Assembly: GCA_020073645.1 (NCBI GenBank)
Contig: JAIQET010000035.1
Coordinates: 1 to 43,122, forward strand
Origin: Terriglobia bacterium
GTDB taxonomy: Bacteria > Acidobacteriota > Terriglobia > Terriglobales > Acidobacteriaceae
Direction: 5' to 3'
DNA: 43,122 nucleotides
Numbering within the stretch: position 1 is the first letter of the stretch; each line of letters begins with the position of its first letter. The notes beneath the pieces are model-generated. The model worked only from the letters and a program-made list of their open reading frames with translations. It did not search any database and was not told the origin of the DNA. Shown here piece by piece: positions 1-9,188 of the stretch. Both the position numbers and the translations under genes were made by a program.

Positions 1-24
1 GGCGCCGAGACATCCACGAGCAAT

Positions 25-60
25 GCGGCCCGGGTGGCTGGCCTGGGCCGCTTTATTTTT
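25..60 (+). terminator. Rho-independent terminator of an upstream gene
   Basis: GCGGCCCGGG (25-34) pairs with CCTGGGCCGC (42-51) through one G-T wobble around a seven-base loop, and the T-rich run TTTATTTTT follows at 52-60. It would end a plus-strand transcript entering from before the window. In many bacteria rplI lies just upstream of dnaB, but the gene itself is not visible here. Confidence 0.8.
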
Positions 61-62
61 GG

Positions 63-111
63 TCGTCAGCCCTCAGCCCTCAGCCCTCAGTCGTCAGGAG
101 TCAGGAGCCTG
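63..111. repeat. Degenerate short tandem repeat (CAGCCCT / CAGTCGT units)
   Basis: CAGCCCT is repeated three times and grades into CAGTCGT and CAGGAGT units. It lies in the gap between the upstream terminator and the dnaB promoter. The same style of 7-10 nt repeat recurs in many other gaps of this window (around 7738, 9189, 9331, 26462, 26577 and 34082). Confidence 0.7.
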
Positions 112-139
112 CCCAGCACCCGTTGCTCATTACTAGCTC

Positions 140-168
140 TTGATATTCGCTTTTTGTTTGCCTATACT
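140..168 (+). promoter_or_regulatory. Sigma70-type promoter for dnaB
   Basis: A -35 box TTGATA (140-145) and a -10 box TATACT (163-168) are separated by exactly 17 bases, five of six matches to consensus in each. Transcription would start near 175 and leave a leader of about 150 nt before the dnaB start. I see no recognisable riboswitch in that leader. Confidence 0.6.
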
Positions 169-327
169 TTCAATTAAGTCAACCCCTGGCGACGAGCACG
201 TATGCAACCGAAAAAAATTTGGTTTGTTCTTCGTTTTCCAACGACGTACTTCGCATTCACAACTCGTTCATCGGTACTATCACGCTCGCACTGCCCAAAA
301 TTTTTCTGCAACGGGTAACGAAGGCCC

Positions 328-1695
328 TTGGCGACCACCGATTACAGTCTCGCGCATAGTCTCCCGGCAAATGTTGAAGCCGAGCGCTCCATTCTGGGCG
401 CGATTCTTCTCGACAACCTGGCTTACAACCAGGCGGCAGAGCATCTGAAGCCTGAGGACTTCTCACTCGATTCTCATCGTCGCATTTATACGCGCATGGT
501 GGATCTGGCCGAGTCTTCGCGGGCCATTGATCTCATTACGCTGGTCGAGGAACTCGACCGCCGGAAAGAACTGGAGGCGATCGGCGATGTGGGCTACATC
601 TCGGGTTTGCTCGACGGCGTTCCCGACCGGCCCAGCATCGAGCACTACATCAAGATTGTCCGTGACAAGGCGCTGCTGCGCGGGCTGATTCACGCCGCCA
701 GCGCCGCGATTGCGCGCGCCTCCGAGCAGAGCGATCCCGCCGAAGAGATTCTCAATGATGCTGAAGCTGCCATCTTCCAGTTGTCGGAAAAGCGCATCGG
801 CCGCGGCTTCATGGGCGTGCAGGAGATCGTCAAGGAATCGTTCGGGTCGGTGGACGCCCTCCTGCAGCGCGGCCAGCGCATCACCGGCCTGGCCACGCAC
901 TACACCGACCTGGACGAGATGACCAGCGGATTGCAGCGCGCCGACCTGATCATCATCGCCGCCCGCCCCTCCATGGGTAAGACCGCGCTCGCCATGAATA
1001 TCGCGGAGAACGCGGCCATCGAAGACAACAAGACGGTGGGCATGTTCTCTCTGGAAATGTCGCGCGAGGCGCTGCTGTTGCGCCTGCTGTGCTCCAAAGC
1101 CAAGGTGGACTCACACCGGATGCGCACCGGCTCGCTGTGGCGCGAGGATATGGACAAGGTGGTGCACGCCATGGAGCAACTGGCGCATGCGCCGATCTTC
1201 ATCGATGACACTCCGGGCATCGCGCTTAGCGAAATGCGAGCCAAGGCCAAACGCCTGCAGCAATCGCAAGGCGCGCTCGACCTGATCATCGTGGATTACC
1301 TGCAGCTCATGTCCGGCGGCGGACGACGCTACGAGAACCGTACCCAGGAAGTGTCTGCGATTTCTCGCGGCCTGAAGGGGTTGGCCAAGGAATTGAATGT
1401 TCCCGTAGTTGCGCTTTCCCAGTTGAGCCGCGCTCCAGAGAGCCGTGGCGGCGACCACCGTCCGCAGCTCGCCGACCTGCGCGAGTCGGGATCGATCGAG
1501 CAGGACGCCGACGTCGTGGCTTTCATCTTCCGCGAAGAAGTCTACAAACCCGACGAGCCGGAGCTCGACGGTATTGCCGAGATCATTATTGCCAAACAAC
1601 GCAACGGTCCGACCGGCAGGCTCAAGATGGCCTTCATCAAGAACTCCACCCGATTCGAGTCGCTGGCGGACGGGAGGGGCGACCCGGAAGAGTGA
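328..1695 (+). CDS. dnaB: Replicative DNA helicase DnaB
   Basis: Hexameric replicative helicase that unwinds DNA ahead of the polymerase and recruits primase. The 455 residues match the family length. The N-terminal domain opens with the typical PANVEAERSILGA stretch, and the RecA-like C-terminal domain carries a Walker A motif ARPSMGKT near residues 212-220 and the Walker B region DYLQLM at 323-328. The chosen start is a TTG at 328: no ATG or GTG fits before the conserved N-terminus, and a purine-rich AACGAAGG lies just upstream. The gene stands alone behind its own promoter. The family call is certain; only the start codon is an inference. Confidence 0.97.
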   Translation: MATTDYSLAHSLPANVEAERSILGAILLDNLAYNQAAEHLKPEDFSLDSHRRIYTRMVDLAESSRAIDLITLVEELDRRKELEAIGDVGYISGLLDGVPDRPSIEHYIKIVRDKALLRGLIHAASAAIARASEQSDPAEEILNDAEAAIFQLSEKRIGRGFMGVQEIVKESFGSVDALLQRGQRITGLATHYTDLDEMTSGLQRADLIIIAARPSMGKTALAMNIAENAAIEDNKTVGMFSLEMSREALLLRLLCSKAKVDSHRMRTGSLWREDMDKVVHAMEQLAHAPIFIDDTPGIALSEMRAKAKRLQQSQGALDLIIVDYLQLMSGGGRRYENRTQEVSAISRGLKGLAKELNVPVVALSQLSRAPESRGGDHRPQLADLRESGSIEQDADVVAFIFREEVYKPDEPELDGIAEIIIAKQRNGPTGRLKMAFIKNSTRFESLADGRGDPEE

Positions 1696-2024
1696 AGCGC
1701 AAGCGAAATCTGGGCGGTGATCGGCATCACCCGGGGGTCGCCCTCCTTGTGGAAAAGGTTGTGGAATTGAAGATTGCTCTGCCGGACTCGATTCGTTCAG
1801 GCCACGAGGATGGCGGGGTTGCCGTTCGCAGCAGCGCCTAAGATACCATTTAATAAGGAGTTAACGGTCCCGGCAGCACCCGGTTGTGGCTTCTGAAGCG
1901 GGCGAGAATTCCGTGCAACCTTTGAGATTTGCACATACTGAGAACCCTGTGCCTGCACTCAGGAACAGAAAACTCCCATAGACCAGTTGGGGATGTCTGG
2001 AGAAAACGGGGGCTGGAGATCGGC
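1696..2024. other. Gap between convergent dnaB and lepA
   Basis: This 329-base gap holds no convincing gene. A perfect hairpin GGTGAT-CGGC-ATCACC sits at 1716-1731 just after dnaB but lacks a T run, so it is at best a weak terminator. Two TGTGGA-containing nonamers near 1750-1766 resemble degenerate DnaA boxes but match poorly. Nothing else stands out. Confidence 0.5.
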
Positions 2025-3833
2025 TCAGCTACTGCCTTCGCCCACCTTCAACACTGCCAGGAAAGCCTCCTGAGGGATGTCCACGCGGCCGATCCGTTTC
2101 ATGCGCTTCTTGCCTTCTTTTTGCTTTTCCAGCAGCTTGCGCTTGCGGCTAATGTCGCCGCCGTAGCACTTGGCCAGGACGTTCTTGCGCATGGCGGCCA
2201 CGGTCTCACGGGCGATGATCTTGGCCCCGATCGAGGCCTGGATGGCAACTTCAAACATCTGCCGGGGGATGAGTTGGCGCATCTTGGTGGCCAGCGCCTT
2301 GCCGCGCTCATAAGCGAAGTCGCGGTGAACAATCGTGGAGAGCGCGTCCACCGGATCGCCTGCCACCAGGATGTCGAGCTTCACCATGGGAGACTCCCAG
2401 TAGCCGGACAGGTGGTAATCCAGCGAGGCGTAACCGCGGGAAACGGTCTTCAAGCGGTCGTAGAAATCGAGCACGATCTCGTTCAACGGCAGCTCGTATT
2501 GCAGCATGACGCGTGACGAGCTGACGTACTCGAAGCTTTTCTGCTTTCCCCTCTTTTCTTCTACCAGTTTGAGAATGCCGCCGACGTATTCCTCGTTGGT
2601 AAGAATGGTGGCCAGGATGACCGGCTCGTCCACTTTCCTGATTTCGCTCGGGTCCGGCCATTTCGAAGGGTTGTCCACTTCGAGGGTCTCGCCATCGGTC
2701 TTCGTGACCCGGTAACGCACGCTGGGCGCGGTGGTGATCAGCTCCAGACCAAACTCGCGCTCCAGCCGTTCCTGGATGATCTCCATGTGGAGCAATCCAA
2801 GAAAGCCGCAGCGGAAGCCGAAGCCCAGAGCTGCGGAGCTCTCCGGCTCGTAGAAGAAAGATGAGTCATTGAGGCGCAGTTTCTCCAGCGCTTCGCGCAA
2901 TGCAGTGTGCTCGTGGGCGTCGACGGTGTAGAGCCCGGCGAAGACCATGGGCTTGATCTCTTCGAAGCCGGGCAGGGCTTCGATGGCGGGATTGGAGTCT
3001 TCGGTGATGGTGTCGCCGATTTTTGTGTCCCCCACGTTCTTCATGTTGGCCATGAAGAAGCCGACCTCACCGGCACGCAGTTCGTTGATCTCCACCGGCT
3101 TGGGGGTGAGCACGCCGACGGTTTCCACGTCGAACACCCGTCCGTTGGACCACAGCCGAATTTTCTGCCCCTTGCGCAGCGTGCCCTCGAACACGCGAGT
3201 CAGCACGATGACGCCCCGGTAGGGATCGAACCAGGAGTCGAAAATCAGCGCCTGTAGCCGATTCTCCGGGTTGCCCTTGGGCGGAGGAATGCGCTTGACG
3301 ATGGCTTCCAGCACCTCTGGCACCCCCTGGCCGGTCTTGGCGCTGACCAACACAGCATCGGTTGCGTCCAAACCCACCGCGCCTTCGATCATCTCCTTGG
3401 TGCGCGGAATATCGGCACTGGGCAGGTCAATCTTGTTGATGACCGGAATAATCTCCAGGCCATGATTGATCGCCAGGTAGGAGTTGGCCAGGGTTTGGGC
3501 TTCGACCCCTTGCGATGCGTCCACTACCAGCAAGGCGCCTTCGCAGGAAGCCAGCGAACGCGAGACCTCGTACGAGAAATCCACGTGTCCCGGGGTGTCG
3601 ATCAGATTGAGCTGGTAGGTTTGACCGTCGCGCGCCGTGTACATCATGCGGACGGCATGCGCCTTGATGGTGATACCGCGCTCCCGCTCCAGGTCCATGG
3701 AGTCGAGCACCTGCGCCTGCATTTCGCGCGCAGTGAGCGATCCGGTCAGCTCCAGCAGGCGGTCAGCCAGCGTGGATTTGCCGTGGTCAATGTGCGCGAT
3801 GATGGCAAAGTTGCGGAGGAACGCGGCGTCCAT
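2025..3833 (-). CDS. lepA: Elongation factor 4 (LepA), ribosome-associated GTPase
   Basis: Translational GTPase that acts on the ribosome and is thought to remodel stalled or mis-translocated complexes and help 30S assembly. The 602 residues are the normal length. Visible GTPase motifs are AHIDHGKST (13-21), DTPGHVDF (79-86) and NKID (133-136). The C-terminal half contains the LepA-specific region ending in [22 protein letters not shown]. The gene is convergent with dnaB and divergent from the amidohydrolase gene. In many bacteria lepA precedes lepB; no signal peptidase gene follows here. Confidence 0.98.
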   Translation of the reverse strand: MDAAFLRNFAIIAHIDHGKSTLADRLLELTGSLTAREMQAQVLDSMDLERERGITIKAHAVRMMYTARDGQTYQLNLIDTPGHVDFSYEVSRSLASCEGALLVVDASQGVEAQTLANSYLAINHGLEIIPVINKIDLPSADIPRTKEMIEGAVGLDATDAVLVSAKTGQGVPEVLEAIVKRIPPPKGNPENRLQALIFDSWFDPYRGVIVLTRVFEGTLRKGQKIRLWSNGRVFDVETVGVLTPKPVEINELRAGEVGFFMANMKNVGDTKIGDTITEDSNPAIEALPGFEEIKPMVFAGLYTVDAHEHTALREALEKLRLNDSSFFYEPESSAALGFGFRCGFLGLLHMEIIQERLEREFGLELITTAPSVRYRVTKTDGETLEVDNPSKWPDPSEIRKVDEPVILATILTNEEYVGGILKLVEEKRGKQKSFEYVSSSRVMLQYELPLNEIVLDFYDRLKTVSRGYASLDYHLSGYWESPMVKLDILVAGDPVDALSTIVHRDFAYERGKALATKMRQLIPRQMFEVAIQASIGAKIIARETVAAMRKNVLAKCYGGDISRKRKLLEKQKEGKKRMKRIGRVDIPQEAFLAVLKVGEGSS

Positions 3834-3951
3834 GGCTAAAGGGCTTAAGCTTGATTTTAACAGGGGAAGCAGTTCTTAGCTCCCGGGTCCCCGTTCTCAG
3901 TTCCGCGATGCAGCTTTCCGGTACAATCCAACTGCATTTTCGGAGGAGAGC

Positions 3952-5379
3952 ATGCGCAGGCTCTTGATTGCAATTGTTGGCTTGCTTGTTTCGCTCGCTT
4001 TCGGGCAGGCACACGAGTTCGTGAAAGTAGATGCGCCGGTGGTGGCGCTGACGCATGTACGGATGATTGACGGCACCGGTGCTTCAGCACAGGAAGATCA
4101 GACACTCGTGCTCGCTAACGGAAAGATTCAATCGGTCTCTCCGGCGGGATCGGCGAACATTCCTCAGAATGCGCATGTGCTTGACCTGCATGGATACAGC
4201 GTGATCCCAGGCCTGGTGGGCATGCATGACCACTTGTTTTACCCCATGGGTGGCGGTGTCTTCGGAGAAATGGCGTTCAGTTTCCCTCGCCTCTACCTGG
4301 CTGGTGGAGTCACCACAATTCGAACTACCGGCTCGCTCGAGCCCTACACCGATCTGGAAATCAAGAAGCAGATTGACGGCGGGAAAATGCCCGGCCCCAA
4401 AATCCACCTGACTGGGCCGTATCTTGAAGGCACGGGCTCCTGGGCCTTGCAAATGCACCAACTTACAGGCCCGGAAGATGCCACCAAGACCGTCAACTTC
4501 TGGCTGGATCAAGGCGTGGACAATTTCAAGGCCTACATGTTCATCACGCCGGCGGAGCTTTCCGCCGCGACTACGGCAGCACACAAGCGCGGAGCCAAGG
4601 TTACCGGCCACTTGTGCTCGATCGGATTTCGCGAAGCTGCCGGCCTGGGCATCGACGATCTCGAGCACGGACTGCTGGTGGATACGGAATTTTTTCCCTG
4701 GAAAAAGGCGGGCGAGTGTCCGTCGCGGCCGGAAGACATGGACTTCATCTCCAAACTGAATGTGCAGACTGGGCCGCTGCACGATACCATCGTCGATCTC
4801 ATCCAGCACCACGTCGCCGTCACCTCGACACTGCCGGTGTTTGAGATGTTCGTTCCTGGCCGGCCTGCCATCCGGCAGCGAGTTCTCGATGCGCTTGCGC
4901 CCGATGCCCGCAGCGCAGTTCTAGCCAACAAAGTCCGGGCGTCCGATGCCAAATTCATCAAGCAGCGGTACGGCAGTGATGCGTCGCCCTGGCCCGCCGC
5001 TTTCAAGAAGGAGATGGAATTCGAACATGCGTTCGCCAAGGCTGGCGGCCTGCTGCTCGCCGGACTCGATCCGACCGGCATGGGAGGAGTGATTGCCGGC
5101 TTTGGCGACCAGCGGGAAGTAGAGCTGCTGGTCGAAGCCGGATTCACGCCGCTGGAGGCCATTCATATTGCTACCGCCAACGGCGCGCAATTCCTGGGGG
5201 AATCCGACCGCATCGGCACCATCGCTCCCGGCAAGCAGGCCGACCTGGTGGTGATCAAGGGCGATCCCTCGACCAGAATCGAGGACATTGAAAATGTGGA
5301 GACGGTGTTTGAGGATGGAGTCGGTTACGATTCTGCCAAGCTCATTGAATCGGTGCGCGGGACGATCGGGAGCCGATGA
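3952..5379 (+). CDS. Secreted amidohydrolase (imidazolonepropionase/prolidase-like)
   Basis: Metal-dependent hydrolase of the amidohydrolase superfamily, 475 residues, probably exported. Residues 1-20 form a hydrophobic signal peptide (RRLLIAIVGLLVSLAFGQA). The metal motif H92-D93-H94 follows the first beta strands (GLVGMHDH), later histidines appear in VTGHLCS and DLEHG, and the C-terminus has the family segment IGTIAPGKQADLVVIKGDP. The start is fixed by CGGAGGAG directly upstream; TACAAT at 3922 is a possible -10 box. Its last four bases overlap the next gene (ATGA), so it is co-transcribed with maf. Substrate unknown; related enzymes cleave dipeptides or cyclic amides. Confidence 0.88.
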   Translation: MRRLLIAIVGLLVSLAFGQAHEFVKVDAPVVALTHVRMIDGTGASAQEDQTLVLANGKIQSVSPAGSANIPQNAHVLDLHGYSVIPGLVGMHDHLFYPMGGGVFGEMAFSFPRLYLAGGVTTIRTTGSLEPYTDLEIKKQIDGGKMPGPKIHLTGPYLEGTGSWALQMHQLTGPEDATKTVNFWLDQGVDNFKAYMFITPAELSAATTAAHKRGAKVTGHLCSIGFREAAGLGIDDLEHGLLVDTEFFPWKKAGECPSRPEDMDFISKLNVQTGPLHDTIVDLIQHHVAVTSTLPVFEMFVPGRPAIRQRVLDALAPDARSAVLANKVRASDAKFIKQRYGSDASPWPAAFKKEMEFEHAFAKAGGLLLAGLDPTGMGGVIAGFGDQREVELLVEAGFTPLEAIHIATANGAQFLGESDRIGTIAPGKQADLVVIKGDPSTRIEDIENVETVFEDGVGYDSAKLIESVRGTIGSR

Positions 5380-5978
5380 CTGCGACGCTGGTGCTTGCCT
5401 CGGCGTCTCCACGCCGTCAGGAACTCCTGCGCAACGCCGGGATTCCGTTCGTCGTGCAGCCGACTGATATCCCGGAGATTCCCCGAGAGGGCGAATCGGC
5501 GAAAGCTTGCGCCGAACGCCTCGCGCGCGAGAAGGCGCTCGCTGTGTTTCGCGACTGGCCAAAGGATCTTATTCTCGGCGCAGATACGATCGTTGTCGTG
5601 GATGGCGAAATGCTGGGCAAGCCGCGTGATGCCGAGGATGCCGCCCGCATGCTGCGCCTACTCTCCGGCAGAACTCATCAGGTGACGACCGGAGTGTGTC
5701 TGGTCGGCCCGAGTGGGCTGAGAACCGAGAACCGGCAACTGACGACTGGTTTTGAAGATACTCGCTCAGAGACCACGCTGGTGACCATGCACCCGCTCAC
5801 CGACGACGACATCCTCTTCTACGTGTCAACCGGCGAACCCATGGACAAGGCCGGCGCGTATGCCATTCAAGGCATAGCCTCACGCTGGATCTCTCGCATC
5901 GAGGGCGACTACTTCAATGTAGTGGGATTGCCGGTGGCGTTGGTGTGCAGGATGCTACGGGAGCGCGGGATGACCTAG
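5376..5978 (+). CDS. maf: Maf-family nucleotide pyrophosphatase
   Basis: Maf proteins hydrolyse non-canonical or modified nucleoside triphosphates and were first linked to septum inhibition. The N-terminus LASASPRRQELL (residues 7-18) is the signature loop, and GADTIVVVDGEMLGKPR (69-85) carries the catalytic Asp. Length 200 aa, slightly longer than the usual ~190. The surplus is residues 114-128 (GLRTENRQLTTGFED), encoded by a stretch resembling the short intergenic repeats of this genome, so it looks like an in-frame repeat insertion. It overlaps the amidohydrolase stop by four bases. Confidence 0.93.
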   Translation: MTATLVLASASPRRQELLRNAGIPFVVQPTDIPEIPREGESAKACAERLAREKALAVFRDWPKDLILGADTIVVVDGEMLGKPRDAEDAARMLRLLSGRTHQVTTGVCLVGPSGLRTENRQLTTGFEDTRSETTLVTMHPLTDDDILFYVSTGEPMDKAGAYAIQGIASRWISRIEGDYFNVVGLPVALVCRMLRERGMT

Positions 5979-5995
5979 ACGCAGCAAGCTGCGTC
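5978..5995. repeat. Small REP-like hairpin after maf
   Basis: GACGCAG-CAAG-CTGCGTC is a perfect 7-bp stem with a four-base loop directly at the maf stop codon, followed by TCTAC rather than a T run. It resembles the other GC-rich intergenic hairpins here (16457 and 39290) more than a terminator, though it may reduce read-through into the convergent tatA gene. Confidence 0.55.
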
Positions 5996-6042
5996 TCTAC
6001 GGATGGATGTTTGGACGTCTTCCAAAGAGTGGACGGGGCGGA

Positions 6043-6210
6043 CTACGACTTCTTGTCCGTTCCTTCTTCGCCATCCTTTACGGCTGACTTGAAGTTCTTG
6101 ATGCCTTCGCCCAGGCCCTTGCCCAGGTCGGCCAGCTTGCTCGGGCCGAAGATCAAGAGCGCAATGGCCAAGATCAGCAGGATTTCCGGCAAACCCAATT
6201 TGCCTAACAT
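6043..6210 (-). CDS. tatA: Sec-independent translocase subunit TatA
   Basis: Small membrane protein that forms the pore-like part of the twin-arginine export pathway for folded proteins. It has 55 residues: one N-terminal membrane helix (LPEILLILAIALLIFG), the FGP-hinge, then the amphipathic helix KLADLGKGLGEGIKNFKSA and a short charged tail. The start at 6210 is set by GGGAGG seven bases upstream; a longer frame back to 6312 has no support. No tatB or tatC lies in the window, so it is an orphan copy, common outside the enterobacteria. Confidence 0.95.
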   Translation of the reverse strand: MLGKLGLPEILLILAIALLIFGPSKLADLGKGLGEGIKNFKSAVKDGEEGTDKKS

Positions 6211-6383
6211 GTTGTAACCTCCCACGGGGTTCGCCAGGCGCTCGGGTGAGCGCATGCAGACTTGCGTTGGTACCCCTGTGGAAATTCTAGGCCACTCCAC
6301 CCTTGGAGTCAAAGAATTGCAGATTCTAGCGGTCGTGCCGTGTGAAGAGGCCGGTGGAGGGGAGCCTGGCGGGTAGTGCCTCT

Positions 6384-6466
6384 TGGCCGCTGTTCGACAG
6401 CCTTGGTGCTGCGCGCGGGATCCCTCACCCGGCTGAAAAGCGCCGGGTTCGGGATGACTTCAGCAG
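6384..6466. repeat. Dispersed hairpin repeat, copy 1
   Basis: This ~83-nt stretch, from TGGCCGCTGTTCGACAGCC to GGGATGACTTCAGCA, is closely matched at 11479-11563. It contains the inverted core CCCGGCT...CGCCGGG. It is noncoding and lies upstream of tatA and downstream of the M20 peptidase gene. Its GGGATGAC end recurs at other hairpins and inside rnr. Confidence 0.75.
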
Positions 6467-6517
6467 GGAGGCCAAGCGCGTCATAACCCTAGTGATCCTG
6501 CACCCAAGTATCGGCGC

Positions 6518-7708
6518 CTATACCGCCTCAATCAGCGCTGCCACCAGCGCGGCTCGCCGCGCCAGCTCGGAGATCACGATGAACTCGTGCTGGGCATGGG
6601 CACCGTCGCCCACGCCGCCCAGACCGTCCAGCGTGGGGATTCCCAGGCCGGCAGTGAAGTTCCCGTCCGAACCGCCGCCCACCGCCGCTTCGCCTAGCTT
6701 CCAACCCAACTGCTTGGCGATCTCCGAAGCTTTCTTGTAGAGAGCCACCACGCCCGCAGTGCGCTCCATCGGCGGACGGTTCACGCCGCCTTTGATCTCC
6801 AGCTTGCATTTGCGATTAAAGGGCTTGAGCGAGCGCAGTTTGCGGTCGATACCCGCGGCATCTTGCATGCGCGCAATCCGCACATCCAGGGTGGCCGTGG
6901 CCTCGGCGGGAATCACGTTCACCCGCGTGCCACCCTGCACCAGACCCACATTCAAGGTGATGCCGCGCTTCAGGTCAGTCAACTTCGAGATCACCGGGAT
7001 CTGCCGGGCCAGCTCCAGAATGGCGCTCTGCCCTTTCTCGAAATCGAGGCCCGAATGGGCGGCTTTGCCGGTAACTTTAAGCGTGTACTCGCCAACCCCC
7101 TTGCGGGCAGTCTTCACCGCTCCCTGCAAGCCATACGAGGGTTCGAGCACCAGGACAGCCTCTGACTTCTTTGCGAGGCTTTCGGTGATATGCCGCGAAG
7201 AATCGCTGCCTACCTCCTCGTCGGAAACCAGCAGAACAGTAATTGGCCTGGGGAGTTCACCGTGCCACGCGAGCAGTCCCTCGATCGCGCCCAGCATCAG
7301 GGCAATGCCCGACTTCATGTCCAGGACGCCTGGTCCGCAGAGCCGGCCATCGGTTGTGCGGCACGGCATGCTGGCCAGGGTTCCCAGCGGATACACCGTG
7401 TCATAGTGGCCGAGCAGGAGTATCGGTTGACCGCGTTTGCCGGCGAAATCGACCTGCAAATGGTCTCCGAAGTCCTGCACGCGGTGAAACTTGGCGTGGC
7501 CACCGAGCCCCTCGAAGCGCCCGGCGAGCAACGCTCCCACGCGGTCCACAGCCTGTTTGTTGTCGCTGGGCGACTCGATCTCCACCAGGTTGCGGATGGT
7601 TTGGACGATCTCATCCTTGCGCTCTTCGAAGTAGCGGAGATGATCCGCCGCTGCACCACTTACCTTGGGCACCACGGTGCGCTTCTTGGGTTGGCCCCGC
7701 TTAACCAT
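6518..7708 (-). CDS. M20 family metallopeptidase (glutamate carboxypeptidase-like)
   Basis: Zinc exopeptidase of the M20 / carboxypeptidase G2 type, 396 residues, which removes C-terminal residues from peptides or folate-like conjugates. The metal and catalytic residues are recognisable: H101-x-D103 in LLLGHYDTVYPLG, D130 in GPGVLDMKSG, E164-E165 in SDEEVGSD, E189 in VLEPS, and a C-terminal histidine near 371-374. The start at 7708 follows GGGAAAGAG; the frame continues further upstream but runs through repeat DNA and the fabZ gene. No signal peptide is visible, so it is probably cytoplasmic. Exact substrate unknown. Confidence 0.9.
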   Translation of the reverse strand: MVKRGQPKKRTVVPKVSGAAADHLRYFEERKDEIVQTIRNLVEIESPSDNKQAVDRVGALLAGRFEGLGGHAKFHRVQDFGDHLQVDFAGKRGQPILLLGHYDTVYPLGTLASMPCRTTDGRLCGPGVLDMKSGIALMLGAIEGLLAWHGELPRPITVLLVSDEEVGSDSSRHITESLAKKSEAVLVLEPSYGLQGAVKTARKGVGEYTLKVTGKAAHSGLDFEKGQSAILELARQIPVISKLTDLKRGITLNVGLVQGGTRVNVIPAEATATLDVRIARMQDAAGIDRKLRSLKPFNRKCKLEIKGGVNRPPMERTAGVVALYKKASEIAKQLGWKLGEAAVGGGSDGNFTAGLGIPTLDGLGGVGDGAHAQHEFIVISELARRAALVAALIEAV

Positions 7709-7737
7709 AAGTTCTCTTTCCCGCGGGGTTTTCCCGC

Positions 7738-7785
7738 CGACGACCGAAGACCGACGACCGAAGACCGACGACTGACGACTGATCC
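7738..7785. repeat. Degenerate repeat (GACGACCGAAGACC units)
   Basis: Alternating CGACGACCGA and AGACC units run from 7738 to about 7785 and end in GACTGACGACTGA. The array fills the gap between the divergent M20 peptidase and fabZ genes, directly upstream of the likely fabZ promoter. Confidence 0.75.
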
Positions 7786-7800
7786 GCGGCGGCGATACAG

Positions 7801-7806
7801 TATAAT
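7801..7806 (+). promoter_or_regulatory. Perfect -10 box for fabZ
   Basis: TATAAT at 7801-7806 matches the sigma70 -10 consensus exactly and lies 22 bases before the fabZ start codon. No good -35 box is present 17 bases upstream, where the repeat array lies, so promoter strength is uncertain. Confidence 0.45.
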
Positions 7807-7828
7807 CTTCGCGCCCGACGAGACCAGC

Positions 7829-8347
7829 ATGACCGATACCACTCACCCTGCAACCGAAGCTCCGGCGGCCAAAACCACGCTGGACATCAATGACATCCTG
7901 AAGATACTGCCCCACCGCTTCCCCTTCTTGCTGATCGACCGCGTCACTGAGCTTACGCGCCGCGAGCGCATTGTTGCCATCAAGAGCGTCACCATCAACG
8001 AGCCGTTTTTTGCGGGGCATTTCCCCAACCTGCCCATCATGCCCGGTGTGCTGATCGTGGAAGCCATGGCTCAGGCGGGTGGAGTGCTGCTGCTAACCGA
8101 ATTCCAGGATCGCGATGAGAAGCTGGTGTTGTTCACCGGGATCGAACGCGCTCGATTCCGCCGTCCTGTCGTGCCGGGGGACCAGTTGCGCATCGAAGTG
8201 CAAGTGAAGGTGTGGCGGGGTACTGCCGGACGTATGGAAGGTAAGGCCTATGTCGGCGACAAACTGGTGGCCGAGGCCAGCGTGAGCTGCCGGCTGGTGG
8301 ATCGTTCGCGCACGGCGCCGAGTCAGGCTGCCGAACAGGGAAGTTAG
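7829..8347 (+). CDS. fabZ: 3-hydroxyacyl-ACP dehydratase FabZ
   Basis: Dehydrates 3-hydroxyacyl-ACP in fatty acid synthesis; it competes with LpxA for 3-hydroxyacyl-ACP. The 172 residues include the hot-dog fold motif LPHRFPFLLIDRV (28-39) and the catalytic segment GHFPNLPIMPGVLIVEAMAQ with H64 and E78. The start ATG at 7829 begins a 20-residue extension before the conserved region; a longer frame from 7190 lies antisense to the peptidase gene and was rejected. lpxA follows 61 bases later on the same strand, the classical fabZ-lpxA arrangement. Confidence 0.96.
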   Translation: MTDTTHPATEAPAAKTTLDINDILKILPHRFPFLLIDRVTELTRRERIVAIKSVTINEPFFAGHFPNLPIMPGVLIVEAMAQAGGVLLLTEFQDRDEKLVLFTGIERARFRRPVVPGDQLRIEVQVKVWRGTAGRMEGKAYVGDKLVAEASVSCRLVDRSRTAPSQAAEQGS

Positions 8348-8408
8348 CCAGGCTGATCGTGGTCGTCAGTTTCACGGCTCACTACTTGGTATTCGGTATT
8401 CGCATTTC

Positions 8409-9185
8409 ATGAGCATTCATCCCACAGCCATCATCGACCCAAAGGCGCATGTCCACCCCTCCTGCAAAGTCGGCCCTTACTGCGTGATCGGGCCAGACGT
8501 AGAGCTGGGTGAGGGATGCCACCTGGTTTCGCACGTCGCCATTGAAGGGCCGACGAAAATCGGAGCCGACAACGGCTTCTTTCCTTTTTGCTCGATTGGC
8601 ATGGCACCCCAAGACCTGAGTTACGCGGGCGAACCCACGCGCCTGGAGATTGGCGATCACAACGAGATTCGCGAGTTCGTCACCATCAATCGGGGCACGG
8701 TGAAGGGTGGCGGGCTGACGCGAGTCGGCAACCATACGCTGGTGATGGCCTATACCCACATCGCCCACGACTGCGCCATCGGAGACCATGTGATCCTGGC
8801 CAACGCCGCTACGCTCGGCGGGCACGTGACCGTGGAAGATTGGGTGACGGTGGGCGCGCTCTGCCCGGTGCACCACTTCGTGCGCATCGGAGCGTATTCG
8901 TTTGTCGGTGGAGGGACCACCATCACTCGCGACGTGCTGCCCTTCTCGAAAACGGCCGCCGCGCGCGACACTCACGCCTACGGCCTGAACGCCGTCGGAC
9001 TCGAACGCCGCGGATTCAGCAAGAAACGCATCCGTAAGCTCCATCACGCTTACAAACTTCTTCTCGCGTCGAAGCTGAATACCACGCAAGCGCTGGAGAA
9101 GCTCAAGGCGGAGCCGGACCGGGGGGAGGATGTGGACATGCTGATTCGGTTCATTGAAGCGTCGGAGCGCGGGGTAATCAAGTAG
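8409..9185 (+). CDS. lpxA: UDP-N-acetylglucosamine acyltransferase LpxA
   Basis: First enzyme of lipid A synthesis; transfers a 3-hydroxyacyl chain from ACP to UDP-GlcNAc (or the 3-amino analogue) in the cytoplasm. The 258 residues are the usual size. The N-terminal two thirds are hexapeptide repeats forming the left-handed beta helix. The catalytic histidine is H120 in THIAHDC, and the segment GTVKGGGLTRVG (97-108) is typical. The C-terminal helical domain contains RRGFSKKRIRKLHHAYKLLL. It follows fabZ and precedes lpxI, so this is a lipid A block. Confidence 0.96.
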   Translation: MSIHPTAIIDPKAHVHPSCKVGPYCVIGPDVELGEGCHLVSHVAIEGPTKIGADNGFFPFCSIGMAPQDLSYAGEPTRLEIGDHNEIREFVTINRGTVKGGGLTRVGNHTLVMAYTHIAHDCAIGDHVILANAATLGGHVTVEDWVTVGALCPVHHFVRIGAYSFVGGGTTITRDVLPFSKTAAARDTHAYGLNAVGLERRGFSKKRIRKLHHAYKLLLASKLNTTQALEKLKAEPDRGEDVDMLIRFIEASERGVIK

Positions 9186-9188
9186 CAT

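Noticed and set aside
63..111. Possible CRISPR-like array
   Set aside because: Units are 7-10 bases, degenerate and without unique spacers, and no cas genes are present in the window.
1748..1770. Two TGTGGA-containing nonamers after dnaB that resemble DnaA boxes
   Set aside because: Neither matches the full consensus TGTGGATAA, there is no AT-rich unwinding region, and no dnaA or dnaN gene is near, so an origin is not supported.
1929..2516. 195-codon plus-strand frame before and within lepA
   Set aside because: Most of it is antisense to the conserved C-terminus of LepA, and the part in the gap has no Shine-Dalgarno.
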